A DNA stretch of 64,000 nt from Paracoccus aerius. GTDB lineage: Bacteria > Pseudomonadota > Alphaproteobacteria > Rhodobacterales > Rhodobacteraceae. A model generated the notes under the pieces. It was not told the origin of the DNA. It saw nothing but the letters and a program-made list of their open reading frames with translations, and ran no database searches. Position 1 is the first letter of the stretch. Each line of letters starts with the position of its first letter. The stretch spans positions 248,001 to 312,000 of the forward strand of contig NZ_BNCL01000004.1 of assembly GCF_014656455.1 (NCBI RefSeq). The letters are read 5' to 3'. Position numbers and translations under genes: made by a program. This document shows positions 45,866 through 56,632 of this stretch, piece after piece.

Positions 45866-45954
45866 CTTCGCCGCCCAAAACAACCCTTCCCCTTCACGGC
45901 CCCAGCCCCCATATTGCGCCCAACAGTTCAGACCCGAACCTTCTGGGGATCTTC

Positions 45955-46869
45955 ATGACCATGCTCTTTGACGGCGCCACCGACGCACCCAAGCCCAGCG
46001 ACTTCATCAAGGACGTGACCGAGGCGAACTTCATGGCGGAAGTCGTGCAGGCCTCGATGCAGGTGCCGGTGATCGTGGATTTCTGGGCGCCCTGGTGCGG
46101 CCCCTGCAAGACGCTTGGCCCGCAACTGGAAGCCGAGGTTGCGCGCCACAAGGGCCGGGTGCGCATGGCCAAGGTCAACGTGGACGAAAACCAGATGATC
46201 GCCGCGCAACTGCGGGTGCAGTCGATCCCGACGGTTTACGCCTTCTTCCAGGGCCAGCCGGTCGATGCCTTCCAGGGCGCCATCCCGCAAAGCCAGATCA
46301 AGCAGTTCGTGGACAAGCTGGCGGCGCTGTCGGGCGATGACGGCGGGCTGGCTGACGCCCTTGCCGCGGCCGAGCAGATGCTCGAGGAAGGCGCCTTCGC
46401 CGATGCCGCCGAAACCTTTGCTGCCATCGCGGCGGAAGATCCCGCCAGCAACGATGCCTGGGCAGGCCTGGTCCGCGCCCATCTGGCCTCGGGCGATGCG
46501 GATGCCGCGCAAGCGGCCCTGGACGAGATCCCTGCACCCGCCGCGACCAGTGCCCCGGTCGAGGCCGCGCGTGCCCAGTTGCACCTGGCCCGCCAGGCCG
46601 CGAAGGCCGGGCCGCTGGATGCCCTGCAATCCAGGGTGGACGCCGATCCCGACGACCAGCAGGCACGACTGGAATACGCCCAGGCCCTGCACGCCGCCGG
46701 CCGGGTCGACGAGGCCATCGACATCCTGCTGGACAGCTTCCGCCGCGACCGCGACTGGAATGAAGGGGCTGCCAAGGCCCAGCTTCTGACCATCTTCGAC
46801 AGCCTCAAGCCCAACGACCCGCTGGTCCAGAAGGGCCGCCGGCGCCTGTCCTCGATGATCTTCGCCTGA
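45955..46869 (+). CDS. Thioredoxin-TPR protein (CnoX/YbbN-like)
   Basis: A 304-residue protein. The N-terminal thioredoxin domain (about 20-125) has an intact WAPWCGPCK site (Cys48, Cys51), and TPR-like helices follow to the end (YAQALHAAGRVDEAIDILL). E. coli CnoX is a chaperedoxin that protects proteins from chlorine stress and hands them to GroEL; here the CGPC suggests real thiol-disulfide activity. It leads an operon with the LON-domain, Trm112-like and rhomboid genes. Confidence 0.9.
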   Translation: MTMLFDGATDAPKPSDFIKDVTEANFMAEVVQASMQVPVIVDFWAPWCGPCKTLGPQLEAEVARHKGRVRMAKVNVDENQMIAAQLRVQSIPTVYAFFQGQPVDAFQGAIPQSQIKQFVDKLAALSGDDGGLADALAAAEQMLEEGAFADAAETFAAIAAEDPASNDAWAGLVRAHLASGDADAAQAALDEIPAPAATSAPVEAARAQLHLARQAAKAGPLDALQSRVDADPDDQQARLEYAQALHAAGRVDEAIDILLDSFRRDRDWNEGAAKAQLLTIFDSLKPNDPLVQKGRRRLSSMIFA

Positions 46870-46873
46870 TCCG

Positions 46874-47500
46874 ATGCGGTTCCGCTTCGATCTGCCCTCG
46901 CGAATCCCGCTGTTCCCCCTGGAGGGGGCCGTGCTGATGCCCCGGGCGCGGATCCCCTTGCATGTCTTCGAGCCGCGCTATCTGCAGATGCTGGACGACG
47001 CACTGAAGACCGAGCACCGGCTGATCGGCCTGATCCAGCCCGAAGGCGAGGGCCTGGCTACGATCGGCTGCGCGGGCCGGGTCGTGGCCTTTTCGGAAAC
47101 CGACGACGGCCGGCAGATGATTTCGCTTCTGGCGGTGTCGCGCTTCCGCCTGACCGAGGTGCAGGAGGGATTCACCCCCTATCTGATGGCCGAGGTCGAC
47201 TGGTCCAGCTTTGCCCGCGATCTGAAGGGCCCCGAGGAAGACAAGGGCATGGACCGCGACGCGCTGTTTCCGCTGCTGCGCCGCTACATGGACTCGCATG
47301 AACTGTCGACCGACTGGGACGCCGCCGCCGAGGCCCAGGACGAGGCCCTGATCAATTCGCTGTCGATGGTCCTGCCCTTTTCCTCGGGCGACCGGCAGGC
47401 GCTTCTGGAAAGCCCGACCCTGGCTGATCGTCGCGAACTGCTGCAAGGCCTGATCGAATTCGCGCTGCATGGCGGCGATACCGAGGACCGTTTGCAATGA
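46874..47500 (+). CDS. LON peptidase substrate-binding-domain protein
   Basis: A 208-residue protein consisting of the N-terminal (PUA-like) LON substrate domain without ATPase or protease parts. Family marks are [26 protein letters not shown] near residue 11 (landmark LHVFEPRY) and later [11 protein letters not shown]. It could act as a proteostasis adaptor, fitting the thioredoxin-TPR neighbour four bases upstream. The stop overlaps the Trm112-like start by four bases (ATGA). Confidence 0.88.
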   Translation: MRFRFDLPSRIPLFPLEGAVLMPRARIPLHVFEPRYLQMLDDALKTEHRLIGLIQPEGEGLATIGCAGRVVAFSETDDGRQMISLLAVSRFRLTEVQEGFTPYLMAEVDWSSFARDLKGPEEDKGMDRDALFPLLRRYMDSHELSTDWDAAAEAQDEALINSLSMVLPFSSGDRQALLESPTLADRRELLQGLIEFALHGGDTEDRLQ

Positions 47501-47691
47501 CCCAAAGCCCCCATCCAGGCTTCGACCGCCACATGCTCGAGGCGCTTGTCTGCCCCGTTACCCATGCCACCCTGTCCTATGACGCGGCGCGGCAGGAACT
47601 GGTTTCGCAGGCGGCCGGCCTTGCCTTCCCGATCCGCGCGGGCATTCCGATCATGCTGCTGTCCGAAGCCCGCCAGATCAAGGCGGACTGA
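47497..47691 (+). CDS. Trm112 family small protein
   Basis: A 64-residue member of the Trm112/YcaR family: [18 protein letters not shown] and [17 protein letters not shown]. Trm112 proteins activate methyltransferases by zinc-supported binding, but here only one Cys (Cys19) remains of the CPxC pair, so zinc binding is doubtful. It overlaps genes on both sides by one to four bases. Confidence 0.85.
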   Translation: MTQSPHPGFDRHMLEALVCPVTHATLSYDAARQELVSQAAGLAFPIRAGIPIMLLSEARQIKAD

Positions 47692-48362
47692 TGGTGGCCC
47701 ACAGCGACCCCTTTGTCGCCATGCAGGACAGCCTGCGCCCGCGCCTGCCGATGTGGGTCAAGATCGTGATCGCCCTGTGCTGCGCGATCCAGGTCCTGAC
47801 CATGGGCGCCGACCTGCTGGGCTATCCCATCGTGCAGCAGGCCCTGGTGATCTTTGGCGGCTTCTGGTCGCCGGTGGTCTGGGCGGGCCACGGAATCTTT
47901 CCCGGCCATGTGCTGACGATCTTCGTGACTTATGGCTTCCTGCACGCGGGGCTTTTGCACCTGGGCATGAACATGCTGTCGCTGGTGGCCCTTGCGCGCG
48001 AACTGAACCGGTTGATCGGCCCGGCCCGCATGGCCCTTGTCTATGCCCTGTCGCAGGTCGCGGCGGCCTTGCTGTTCGCGGTGATGACGCCCGATGGAGG
48101 GCCGATGATCGGCGCGTCGGGCGCGATCTTCGGCCTTGCCGGCGCGCTTGTGGGCTTTGCCGCCGTCACCGGCTGGCGCCGCCGGCGCCCCTTGGGGCAG
48201 CTTTGGCGAGGCGTTGCGGTGATGGTGGTGCTGAACGTGGCGCTGACCGTTCTGATGCCCTCGATCGCATGGGAGGCGCATCTGGGCGGCGCGCTGGCGG
48301 GCCTGCTGATGGGCGGCTGGATGGCGATGTCGCGCAGCCCCCGCGGATTTTCAGGCCTCTGA
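47691..48362 (+). CDS. Rhomboid family intramembrane serine protease
   Basis: A 223-residue polytopic membrane protein with about six helices. The serine motif GASGAIFG is near residue 142 and the partner His in AWEAHLGGALAG near residue 195. HAGLLHLGMNMLSL is the loop 1 HxxxN-type segment. It should cleave transmembrane substrates. Its ATG overlaps the Trm112-like stop by one base; its end overlaps the convergent DUF2268-like gene by 12 bases. Confidence 0.9.
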   Translation: MVAHSDPFVAMQDSLRPRLPMWVKIVIALCCAIQVLTMGADLLGYPIVQQALVIFGGFWSPVVWAGHGIFPGHVLTIFVTYGFLHAGLLHLGMNMLSLVALARELNRLIGPARMALVYALSQVAAALLFAVMTPDGGPMIGASGAIFGLAGALVGFAAVTGWRRRRPLGQLWRGVAVMVVLNVALTVLMPSIAWEAHLGGALAGLLMGGWMAMSRSPRGFSGL

Positions 48363-49031
48363 CGGCGGCGCGTCCGGGGCCGGCCCCTCGGCCTGTCCTT
48401 CCGACGCCGCAAGCCGGCGCAGGGCCTGGCGGAAGGGATCGGCGGGCGCAAGCGCCAGAAGGGCCGCATTGTCGTTCGGATGATGGGCCAGATGTTCGGC
48501 GACCAGTCGATGGCCCAGGCTGTTGCCGGTCCCCCGCCGCAGGTCGCCCTTGCCCCCGAACCAGCGGCCATGATCGTAATCCTGCCGCGCCCATTCGTTC
48601 ATCGCCTGCCGCATGGCCCCCTGCGCGGGCCGGACCGCATCCGTGGCATCCGGCTGCCCGCCCAGCACCTGCAGCACGAAATGCCCCGCCAGTCCTTCGC
48701 TGACCAAGGCCTCGCCCAGCGAACGGCCATAGCCGGGGCCGTTCCACCGAAGCAGATGGGCCAACTGGCGCACAAGGGCGCGACCAAAGGCGTCCGGGGC
48801 GAACCGGGCGGGATTCACCGCAACCTCGACCACGCCGGGGGAGGGGCAATGGCCCTGAACCGCCCCGTCGGCCGAACGATCCGACTGCGCGCGAAGGACC
48901 AGATCGAAATCCGGCAGATCGGCATGGATCGAAGCCCGCGCCACCGCATCCCGGCTGGCCTGCCGGATCTCGGACAGGACCGGCGTCAGGTTGTGGCGCG
49001 CATTCAGAAGATGGATGTGACAAGTGGTCAT
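48351..49031 (-). CDS. DUF2268-like protein with degenerate metalloprotease site
   Basis: A 226-residue protein resembling the DUF2268 putative zinc protease family in RWNGPGYGRSLGEALVSEGLAGHF. In that family an HExxH precedes this segment; here the matching stretch is VRQLAHLLRW, with only the second His kept and both His-Glu lost. It may be a pseudoenzyme or diverged beyond function. No signal peptide is present. The start at 49031 is by the ATG before TTCHIHLLNARHN. Overlaps the rhomboid end. Confidence 0.7.
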   Translation of the reverse strand: MTTCHIHLLNARHNLTPVLSEIRQASRDAVARASIHADLPDFDLVLRAQSDRSADGAVQGHCPSPGVVEVAVNPARFAPDAFGRALVRQLAHLLRWNGPGYGRSLGEALVSEGLAGHFVLQVLGGQPDATDAVRPAQGAMRQAMNEWARQDYDHGRWFGGKGDLRRGTGNSLGHRLVAEHLAHHPNDNAALLALAPADPFRQALRRLAASEGQAEGPAPDAPPSEA

Positions 49032-49169
49032 GGTCCGGGTATATCCGGTCGCAAGGGCGCCTGCCAGCGGGCGGAAGCAACGGCCAGAACCTGGCGGCAA
49101 AGGGCGTCTGCTGTTGACCATGCCCGGCCATGCCTTGCCGATCACCCATGCAACCCGACAGGTTTTTCC

Positions 49170-49637
49170 ATGACCGCGCTTGATATCCGGCTCTGCTCTG
49201 GCAGCGACCTGAAGGGGCTGGGAAAGGTTCTGGACAGCATCGACCTGTTCCCGGCCGAGATGCTGCCCGAACTGATGTCCCCGTTCCTTGGCGGCGATCC
49301 GGCCGATCTCTGGCTGACCTGCCTGTCGGAGGAAACCCTCGCCGCGCTTTGCTTTGCCCGCGCCGAAAGGCTGACGCAAGGGACATGGAACATGCTCGCC
49401 CTTGGCGTGGATGCGGGCTTTCAGGGGCGGGGGATCGGCGCGGCACTTGTGGCGGCGCTCGAGGAACAGTTGCGCGCCAGGGGTGCGCGCATCGTCATCG
49501 TCGATACCTCGAGCACCGGGCCATATGAAATGGCCCGCACCTTCTATGCCCGCAACGGATATAGGGAAGAAGCGAGGATCCGGGATTTCTGGGCAGAAGG
49601 CGACCACAAGATCACCTTCCGCAAGGCGCTTCGCTGA
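49170..49637 (+). CDS. GNAT family N-acetyltransferase
   Basis: A 155-residue acetyltransferase. The acetyl-CoA site reads LGVDAGFQGRGIGAALVAALE (Q/RxxGxG/A near residues 88-94), and the C-terminal YEMARTFYARNGYREEARI is typical of GNAT motif B. Substrate unknown. I begin at the ATG at 49170, after a divergent gap with the DUF2268-like gene; longer readings cross that gene on the other strand. Confidence 0.85.
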   Translation: MTALDIRLCSGSDLKGLGKVLDSIDLFPAEMLPELMSPFLGGDPADLWLTCLSEETLAALCFARAERLTQGTWNMLALGVDAGFQGRGIGAALVAALEEQLRARGARIVIVDTSSTGPYEMARTFYARNGYREEARIRDFWAEGDHKITFRKALR

Positions 49638-49706
49638 CGGTCAGGACAAAGGGCCGGGGGCGGTCCCGGCGCGGCGGGTGACCAAGGGGGCCTTGGCGCC
49701 CGTCTC

Positions 49707-52301
49707 CTATACCTCGGGCACCAGCACCTCGCGCTTGCCGACGTGGTTGGCTGCCGACACCACGCCCTGCTCCTCCATCTGCTCGACCAGGCGGGCGGCC
49801 TTGTTATAGCCGATGGCAAGCTTGCGCTGGATATAGCTGGTGGAACATTTGCGATCCTTGGCGACGATCATCACCGCCTGGTCATACAGCGCATCATCCC
49901 CGCCTTCGCCGCCGCCCAGACCCAGAACCGCGTCGATATCGGATGCGACCTCGTCCTCGGGGCCTTCGACCACGCCCGACTTGTAGGACGGCGGGCCGAA
50001 GGATTTCAGATGCGTCACGACCTCCTCGACTTCCTCGTCGGACACGAAGGGGCCGTGGATGCGGGTGATGCGGGCGCCGTTGCCCATATACAGCATGTCG
50101 CCCTGGCCCAGCAGCTGTTCGGCGCCCTGTTCGCCCAGGATGGTGCGGCTGTCGATCTTCGAGGTGACCTGGAAGCTGATCCGGGTCGGGAAGTTCGCCT
50201 TGATCGTGCCGGTGATGACATCGACGGACGGGCGCTGCGTCGCCATGATCAGGTGGATGCCCGATGCGCGGGCCATCTGCGCCAGGCGCTGGATGCAGGC
50301 CTCGATTTCCTTGCCCGCGACCATCATCAGGTCGGCCATCTCATCGACGATGACGACGATATAGGGGAAGGTCTCGGGCTTGAACTCCTCGGTCTCGAAG
50401 ATCGGCTCTCCGGTATCCTCGTCAAAGCCCGTCTGGACGGTGCGCTTGAACATCTCGTTGCGGGACAGGGCCTCGCGGACGCGGCCGTTATAGCCCTCGA
50501 TGTTCCTGACGCCCATCTTGGACATCTTGCGGTAACGCTCCTCCATCTCGCCCACGACCCATTTCAGGGCCACGACGGCCTTCTTGGGATCTGTGACGAC
50601 GGGGGACAGCAGGTGCGGGATGCCGTCATAGACCGACAGTTCCAGCATCTTCGGGTCGATCATGATCAGCCGGCATTCGTCCGGCGTCAGCTTGTAGAGC
50701 AGCGACAGGATCATGGTGTTGATCGCCACCGACTTGCCCGACCCGGTGGTCCCGGCGATCAGCAGGTGGGGCATCTTGGCCAGGTTCGCCACAACCGGAT
50801 CGCCGCCGATGTCCTTGCCAAGCGCCAGCGGCAGGGGCTGCGTGCCGTCGCCAAAGGCGCGGGATGCCAGGATTTCGCGCAACAGCACCTTTTCGCGGCG
50901 CGCGTTGGGCAGTTCGATCCCGATCACGGTGCGGCCAGGGACCGTGCTGACGCGGGCGGACAAGGCCGACATCGACCGGGCGATGTCGTCGGACAGGCCG
51001 ATCACGCGGCTGGCCTTCAGGCCCGGCGCTGGCTCCAGTTCGTAAAGCGTGACCACCGGGCCGGGACGGACCTCGGTGATCTGGCCCTTGACGCCGTAGT
51101 CGTCCAGCACCGCTTCCAGCATCCGGGCGTTTTCGGTCAATACCTCTTCGGACACGGTCTGCTGGTCGCTGGCCGAGGGTGCGGTCAGAAGGTTCAGCGG
51201 CGGGCGTTCATAACTGTTCAGCACGTCTTCGAATTGCAGGTCCGGCGCGGCGACCGGGGCACGCGCGGGCGCAGGCTTGCGGGAAGGCGCCGGCACGGGG
51301 GGAAGGGCGTCGTCCGCATCAAGTCCGGTCACGGCAGGGGTGGGATCAGCGCGCCCCTCTCGCAGGCCTTCGCGGGTCAGGCGCGCGGCGACCACCGCCA
51401 GAACCGAGGATTTGCCCGACCGGGTGCGGATCGCGTCGTTGATCCGGCCGCTGACTTCCTCGGCCGAAGGGGCGTCGCCGTCGTAATCGGCATCCCGCTC
51501 GATCAGCTCGGGTTCGGGCAGGTCTTCCTCAAGCTCGAGGAAATCGGGCTGCGCTTGCTTGCGGCGCGACACGACCGGAGCGCGCGGGGCCGGACCTTCC
51601 GCCCTTGCCTCGCGCCGGGCGGCCAGCCGCGACTTCAGCCCCGCCGACGCAGCCGCCCCCTGCCCTGCCGCGCGCATCGACAGGTCGAAGGCGGTCAAAA
51701 GGCCGGTGACGAAGCGGCGCCACAGGTCGCGCAGTTCCGACCGCTCGAATCCCAAGGAAAAGGCGGTCATCGCCAGAACGGCAGCGGCGACCAGCAGCCC
51801 GGCAAGCCGGATGCCGATCTGCGCCTTGACCGGCAGCAGGTTCAGCATCGCGCCCATCACCATGTCGCCGAAATGGCCGCCCAGGCCATAGGTCTGCTCC
51901 CAGCCCTCGCCCGGAACAAGCGTGCTGCAATAAACGGATGCAAGCGCCACCGCGATGGGGGTGAACAGCGCGCGCATGAAGCGGTCCTCGCCCCGGTGCA
52001 GCATGAAGCGCAAGCCCCAGACGGCGGCCGCCACGACCAGCATCCAGGCGCCATAGCCCGCGATCATCATCAGCGGAGAGGCGACATAGGCGCCAAAGCT
52101 GCCCAAGATGTTCTGCGCGGGTTCATCGGTGGCCGACAGGAAGCTGGGATCCTCGGGCGACCAGCTGGACAGCATCAGGGCGATCATGATGCCGGCAAAG
52201 ACCAGCAGCGCCCCCAGCAGTTCCTTGCCGCGCCGTTCAAGCGCGGCCTGCGTGGACTGGTCGAACAGCGGATCGCGGTGTTTTGCCTGCCAGCTTGCCA
52301 T
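49707..52301 (-). CDS. ftsK: DNA translocase FtsK
   Basis: A septal DNA pump that clears chromosome dimers at division. The N-terminal ~190 residues hold four or five membrane helices. A Pro/Ala-rich linker follows, then the RecA-like motor with Walker [15 protein letters not shown] near residue 515 and Walker [15 protein letters not shown]. The C-terminal gamma winged helix (about 800-864: [20 protein letters not shown]) reads KOPS sites. At 864 residues it has a short linker, typical of alphaproteobacteria. It starts only five bases after the upstream aminotransferase stop. Confidence 0.96.
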   Translation of the reverse strand: MASWQAKHRDPLFDQSTQAALERRGKELLGALLVFAGIMIALMLSSWSPEDPSFLSATDEPAQNILGSFGAYVASPLMMIAGYGAWMLVVAAAVWGLRFMLHRGEDRFMRALFTPIAVALASVYCSTLVPGEGWEQTYGLGGHFGDMVMGAMLNLLPVKAQIGIRLAGLLVAAAVLAMTAFSLGFERSELRDLWRRFVTGLLTAFDLSMRAAGQGAAASAGLKSRLAARREARAEGPAPRAPVVSRRKQAQPDFLELEEDLPEPELIERDADYDGDAPSAEEVSGRINDAIRTRSGKSSVLAVVAARLTREGLREGRADPTPAVTGLDADDALPPVPAPSRKPAPARAPVAAPDLQFEDVLNSYERPPLNLLTAPSASDQQTVSEEVLTENARMLEAVLDDYGVKGQITEVRPGPVVTLYELEPAPGLKASRVIGLSDDIARSMSALSARVSTVPGRTVIGIELPNARREKVLLREILASRAFGDGTQPLPLALGKDIGGDPVVANLAKMPHLLIAGTTGSGKSVAINTMILSLLYKLTPDECRLIMIDPKMLELSVYDGIPHLLSPVVTDPKKAVVALKWVVGEMEERYRKMSKMGVRNIEGYNGRVREALSRNEMFKRTVQTGFDEDTGEPIFETEEFKPETFPYIVVIVDEMADLMMVAGKEIEACIQRLAQMARASGIHLIMATQRPSVDVITGTIKANFPTRISFQVTSKIDSRTILGEQGAEQLLGQGDMLYMGNGARITRIHGPFVSDEEVEEVVTHLKSFGPPSYKSGVVEGPEDEVASDIDAVLGLGGGEGGDDALYDQAVMIVAKDRKCSTSYIQRKLAIGYNKAARLVEQMEEQGVVSAANHVGKREVLVPEV

Positions 52302-52306
52302 CGGTC

Positions 52307-53515
52307 CTAACCTTCCCCGCCCGTCGTTTCGTCATAAAGCACCGCACGCAGCCGTTGCAGTGCGGGTTCGGTCGCATCGGCATCGGCGACCAGGGCCACC
52401 CGGATGAAGCCACGGCCGGGATTGTGGCCGTCCACCTCTCGCGACAGATAGGCGCCGGGCAGGACCTGGATCCCGGCCCGCGCCCACAGCGTCCGCGCCG
52501 CTTCCTCGCCATCCTCTACGGGCAGCCACAGGAAGAAGCCGCCCTGGATCGGCCGGTATCCGGGCACGTTGCCCAGCACCCGGTCGGCGATCCGGTATTT
52601 CTGCTGATACAGTGCGCGGCTTGCCGCCACATGCGATTCGTCGCGCCAGGCAGCCTCGCTGACGGCTTGGGCGGGCAGCGACAGGGGGGCGCCGGCATAG
52701 GCGCGCAGGCGACGGATCTGGGCCATGCTTGCGGCAGATCCCGCCGCAAAGCCCGACCTCAGGCCCGGCAGGTTCGAGCGTTTCGACAGCGAATTGAAGA
52801 TCACCACCCGGTCGGCCAGGCCCATCTCGGTCGCCACGGCCAGGGCGCCGGGCGGCGGGGCGTCGCGCCAGATTTCGGAATAGCATTCATCGGCGAAGAT
52901 CAGGAAGTCGTGCCGGTCGGCAAGCGCGATCAGCTGTTCCAGATAGTCGCGGTCCGCAATGGCGCCCTGCGGGTTCGCGGGCGAACAAAGGTAAGCGATG
53001 GCCGTGCGGTCCAGCAGGTCGGGCGGCAGGGCCATGTAGTCGGGCAGGTTGCCGGTTTCCGGCGTGGCCGGCACGAAGACGGGATCGGCCTGCACGGCGG
53101 CGGCGGCCACGGCATAGACCTGGTAGAAGGGATTGGGAATCAGGATCGCCGGACGCTGCCCCTTCTTCCGTTCCGGGCACAGCGCCAGGGCAGCGTTGAA
53201 CAGCCCCTCGCGCGTCCCGTTCAGCGCCATGATCCGGTCGGGCGCGACATCCAGGCCATAGCGGCTGCCCAGCCAGTCGCCGATGGCCGACAAAAGCCCG
53301 GGCGTGCCCTCGTTCGCGGGATATTTCGCGAATCCCCCGATATTCGCGGCCATCACCTCGGCCAAGAAATCCGGCATGGGGTGGCGCGGCTCTCCGATCG
53401 TCAGAACCACCGGCGCTTCACCTGCGGCCAAGCCCGGCTCGATGCCGGACAGCAACGCCCGCAGACGCGGGAATGCGTATTCCGGCAGGTTCGAAAACCG
53501 CTCGGGGATTGCCAT
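52307..53515 (-). CDS. dapC: PLP-dependent aminotransferase, N-succinyldiaminopimelate type (DapC-like)
   Basis: A fold-type I aminotransferase, 402 residues. The PLP lysine is in [17 protein letters not shown] near residue 241, a sequence typical of the DapC group of lysine/diaminopimelate synthesis. [17 protein letters not shown]-like and [10 protein letters not shown] regions also match (landmark [10 protein letters not shown]). I chose the ATG at 53515 ([13 protein letters not shown]), preceded by GCGAGG, over an in-frame start 16 codons earlier. It is directly upstream of ftsK. Confidence 0.82.
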   Translation of the reverse strand: MAIPERFSNLPEYAFPRLRALLSGIEPGLAAGEAPVVLTIGEPRHPMPDFLAEVMAANIGGFAKYPANEGTPGLLSAIGDWLGSRYGLDVAPDRIMALNGTREGLFNAALALCPERKKGQRPAILIPNPFYQVYAVAAAAVQADPVFVPATPETGNLPDYMALPPDLLDRTAIAYLCSPANPQGAIADRDYLEQLIALADRHDFLIFADECYSEIWRDAPPPGALAVATEMGLADRVVIFNSLSKRSNLPGLRSGFAAGSAASMAQIRRLRAYAGAPLSLPAQAVSEAAWRDESHVAASRALYQQKYRIADRVLGNVPGYRPIQGGFFLWLPVEDGEEAARTLWARAGIQVLPGAYLSREVDGHNPGRGFIRVALVADADATEPALQRLRAVLYDETTGGEG

Positions 53516-53658
53516 CTCTGCCTCGCTTTCAGGGTCTTTGGCCCCGTTTATTACAGGAAACATTAGCGTGATCGGCCGCTTGCGTCCAGCGAAAGGGCAG
53601 CCCGTCCGGCCGTGACGAACACAACCCGCGCGGGTGTCCCAAGCCGGCCCTGGATTCC

Positions 53659-53678
53659 GCGCCCTTGAAAAAGGGCGC
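53659..53678 (-). terminator. Hairpin after the amidase gene
   Basis: GCGCCCTT (53659-53666) and AAGGGCGC (53671-53678) form a perfect eight-base stem just past the amidase stop. No T run follows on the minus strand, so it may be a pause or mRNA 3' end. The rest of the 170-base gap (53516-53685) shows nothing clear. Confidence 0.4.
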
Positions 53679-53685
53679 AGGTGGG

Positions 53686-55020
53686 TCAGGCAACCGCCAA
53701 GGCAGCCTCGACCCCCGCCGCCACATGCAGCAGATGGCAGTCGCGCCCGGCATGGCCCATGACCGAGATCCCGCAGGCGGGACTGCCGGTGGGCAGGGTG
53801 CAGACGGGCAGGCCCAGCAGGTTGCCGATACGGGTGTTGCGCAGCGTCAGCAGGTTGGCGCGCACGAATTCCGCACCGTCATCCAGCAGGGTCTGGGCAT
53901 TGGGGGGCATGATCGGCACCGTCGGCAGCAGGATGGCGTCAAAGCCCGAGGCGACCTCCTTGATCCACTTGCGCCGGATCCGCACAAGGCTTTCCCAGGC
54001 GGCAATGTAATCGGGCGCGCTGACCGCCGCGCCGCTGCGGAAGCGGTCCAGGATCGGGCCCCACATCAATTCCGGCGCATCCTCGATCTGCGCGCGCCAG
54101 ATGCCATAGGCCTCGGGGGCGAACAGTGCGGCCGACAGCGGCATGGCCTTTGCGATCCAGTCCGAAGATTGCCTCACGATCTGCGCCCCCGCGCGGGCCA
54201 GCCGGTCCACCGCATCCTCGAAGGCGGTGACGGGGCCTTCCTCGGCATCGGCGAAGGGCAGGCCTTCCAGCACCATCAGGCGACGCCCGACCAGGTTGGC
54301 CCCGCGCAGGTCGGCGGTCTTCTGGCAGGCCATCAGCGCGAACAGCTCGGCGCAATCCTCGACCGTGCGGGCAATGGGACCGGGCACGTCGAAGCGGCGG
54401 CAGAGGGGCACGACGCCCTTTTCCGGCACTGAATCACGGGTGGGGATAAAGCCCACGAGGTCGTTCCAGGCCGCAGGCACCCGCACCGACCCGCCGGTAT
54501 CCGTGCCGATCGCCGCCGCAGCCAGCCCCAGGGCCACCGACACCGCAGCCCCCGAGGAAGACCCGCCGGGCGCAAGGTCGGGGTCAAGCGCGTTGGGCGG
54601 CGTCGCGGTGCGCGGGTTCAGGCCCAGCCCGGAAAAGGCCAGTTCTGTCATATGGGTCTTGCCCAGGCAGATCGTGCCCTGCCGCGCCGCGCGGGCCAGC
54701 ACGATCGCGTCCTTGCGCGGCACCCGGCCTTCCAGCAGCTTCGACCCGGCTTCGGTCACGGTGCCGCCGCTGTCGATATTGTCCTTCCAGCTGATCGCCA
54801 CGCCGTCCAGAAGACCGCGCCGCAGTTCCAGCTTGGCGCGATCATGGGCGGCCACCGCCTCGGACCGGGCGCGGGTTTCGCTGACGCGGGCATAGATGCG
54901 CCGTGCGTCGGGATGGTTCCTGATCGCGGCCAGGTAGGCCTCGGTCTGGTCCAGCGGGTCCAGAAGCCCGGCCATGATCGCACGGCCCTGCTGGGCGGCG
55001 GACGCGCGCAGCCAATCCAT
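53686..55020 (-). CDS. Amidase (amidase signature family)
   Basis: A 444-residue Ser-Ser-Lys amidase. The catalytic Lys lies in GVAISWKDNIDSGG near residue 80, the cis-Ser in APGGSSSGAAVSVALG and the nucleophile Ser in GTDTGGSVRVPAAW. It resembles the GatA/aspartyl-tRNA amidotransferase A fold but is not in a gatCAB context and is shorter than GatA, so a free amidase on an unknown amide is more likely. Its ATG follows the TGA of the DUF1674 gene with no gap. Confidence 0.88.
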   Translation of the reverse strand: MDWLRASAAQQGRAIMAGLLDPLDQTEAYLAAIRNHPDARRIYARVSETRARSEAVAAHDRAKLELRRGLLDGVAISWKDNIDSGGTVTEAGSKLLEGRVPRKDAIVLARAARQGTICLGKTHMTELAFSGLGLNPRTATPPNALDPDLAPGGSSSGAAVSVALGLAAAAIGTDTGGSVRVPAAWNDLVGFIPTRDSVPEKGVVPLCRRFDVPGPIARTVEDCAELFALMACQKTADLRGANLVGRRLMVLEGLPFADAEEGPVTAFEDAVDRLARAGAQIVRQSSDWIAKAMPLSAALFAPEAYGIWRAQIEDAPELMWGPILDRFRSGAAVSAPDYIAAWESLVRIRRKWIKEVASGFDAILLPTVPIMPPNAQTLLDDGAEFVRANLLTLRNTRIGNLLGLPVCTLPTGSPACGISVMGHAGRDCHLLHVAAGVEAALAVA

Positions 55021-55212
55021 TCAGAAATCCACCGCGAGGCCGTTCTTTTCGTAATCGCCGTAACGCACGGGTTCCGGGCCGTCGCGGCCGCCGTATTCCT
55101 TGGGCAGGGCTTCGGCCTCTGCCGCGGCCTTGCGACGCTCGGCGGCCTCGGCCAGGGCGCGTTGGGCTTCGGGCGGCAGGTCTGCCGGTTCCATCGGGGG
55201 CTGTTCGCTCAT
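55021..55212 (-). CDS. DUF1674 protein (SDHAF4-like)
   Basis: A 63-residue protein of the DUF1674 family, related to mitochondrial SDHAF4, which helps flavinylated SdhA assemble into succinate dehydrogenase. The C-terminal signature GGRDGPEPVRYGDYEKNGLAVDF is intact (landmark RYGDYEKNG); the N-terminal part is a charged Ala/Glu helix. GGGAGA precedes the ATG. Its stop codon is immediately followed by the amidase ATG. No sdh genes are in the window; the assembly role is by homology only. Confidence 0.85.
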   Translation of the reverse strand: MSEQPPMEPADLPPEAQRALAEAAERRKAAAEAEALPKEYGGRDGPEPVRYGDYEKNGLAVDF

Positions 55213-55269
55213 GGAAAGATCTCCCATCTGGGCGTAAGGGGTCGGGATCAGTCTTCCAACAAGACTTAG

Positions 55270-56538
55270 GTGAAGGAAAGCGATTTGGCAAAGCGGGGCA
55301 TGGATATGGCACGTGGGGGCGCGTTGCGCCTGCTGGCGGGGGTGCGGGACGGGCTGTCCCTGTCGGATCAGGCCGGCGCGCTGAAGGCCCTGGCGCCGCC
55401 CGACCAGGCCCGCGCCGCGCGCCTTGCGGCCGAGGTGCTGCGACACCAGTCGCGCGCCGATGCGGTGATCGGGGCCTATGTCAGCCGCAGGCCCAGCCCG
55501 CAGGTCGCCGACATCCTGCGCCTGGCCACGGTCGAACTGCTGCAGCTTGACGGGGCTGCCCATGGCGTTGTCGATGCCGCCGTCACGCTGACCCGTGGCC
55601 TGGGTCAGAAGGGCCAGGCCGCCGCGGGCATGGTCAACGCGGTGCTGCGCAAGGTCGCCGCGCATCGGGGCTGGACGGACCTTCCGCCCCAGCCGATGCC
55701 CCACTGGCTGCGCGACCCCGTCGCCGCCGCCTATGGAGAAGAGGCCGCACGCGCCATCGAGGCCGCGCATCAGGCCGGGGCACCGCTGGATCTGACCCCG
55801 AAGCCCGGCGCTGTGGTCGAGGGGGCCGAGACGCTGCCCACCGGATCGCTGCGCGTCCATGGGCCCGCGCAGGTGTCGGCCCTGCCGGGCTTTGCCGCGG
55901 GCGACTGGTGGGTGCAGGATGCGGCCGCCGCCCTGCCGGTGCGGCTGCTGGACCCGCAAGCGGGGGAACGAATCGCGGATCTCTGTGCCGCGCCGGGCGG
56001 CAAGACGCTGCAACTGGCCGCGGCCGGCGCGCAGGTGACGGCGGTGGATATCAGCCCCGCCCGCCTCAGGCGCGTGGCCGAGAACCTGAACCGCTGCGCT
56101 CTGTCGGCCGATCTTGTCGCGGCGGATGCGCTTGAATGGCGGCCCGATACGGCGCTGGAGGCGGTGCTGCTGGATGCGCCCTGTTCCGCCACCGGCACGA
56201 TCCGCCGCCACCCGGACCTGTCCTTCCTGCGCGACGGGTCGGGGATTCCTGGTCTTGTCGATCTCCAGGCGCGGCTGATCGACCACGCGCTGTCGCTGAT
56301 CCGGCCCGGCGGGCGGCTGGTTTATGCCGTCTGTTCGCTGCTGCCGGACGAGGGCGAGGTGCAGGTCGCCGCCGCCCTGGCCCGGCATCCGGGCTTGGCG
56401 GTCGAGACCCCGGATCTGCCCGGGGTTACGCCAGGCTGGATCACGGCGGAAGGCGGGTTGCGCACGCGGCCGGACTTCTGGGCGGATCGGGGCGGAATGG
56501 ACGGCTTCTTCATGGCCCGCCTGCGCAAGGCGGAATGA
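55270..56538 (+). CDS. rsmB: 16S rRNA m5C methyltransferase (RsmB-like)
   Basis: A 422-residue RNA (cytosine-5) methyltransferase. The N-terminal NusB-like domain (about 1-140) is followed by the Rossmann domain: SAM site [14 protein letters not shown], then [18 protein letters not shown] with the catalytic Cys and [12 protein letters not shown] with the resolving Cys. It likely methylates C967 of 16S rRNA. The first start is GTG; ATGs at codons 11 and 13 are alternatives. It is divergent from the DUF1674 gene across 57 bases. Confidence 0.88.
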   Translation: MKESDLAKRGMDMARGGALRLLAGVRDGLSLSDQAGALKALAPPDQARAARLAAEVLRHQSRADAVIGAYVSRRPSPQVADILRLATVELLQLDGAAHGVVDAAVTLTRGLGQKGQAAAGMVNAVLRKVAAHRGWTDLPPQPMPHWLRDPVAAAYGEEAARAIEAAHQAGAPLDLTPKPGAVVEGAETLPTGSLRVHGPAQVSALPGFAAGDWWVQDAAAALPVRLLDPQAGERIADLCAAPGGKTLQLAAAGAQVTAVDISPARLRRVAENLNRCALSADLVAADALEWRPDTALEAVLLDAPCSATGTIRRHPDLSFLRDGSGIPGLVDLQARLIDHALSLIRPGGRLVYAVCSLLPDEGEVQVAAALARHPGLAVETPDLPGVTPGWITAEGGLRTRPDFWADRGGMDGFFMARLRKAE

Positions 56539-56632
56539 CGGCAGGATTGTTCGCACAACGACGAAGCGCAGGTGGTTCTGGACCTTGGGCCGCGGGACGG
56601 GTAGTTGGGCGCAAACCAGATGCGAGGCCCCC

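Noticed and set aside
56324-56632. Upstream extension of purH into rsmB
   Set aside because: It overlaps rsmB in another frame; [19 protein letters not shown] at 56633 is the standard PurH N-terminus.
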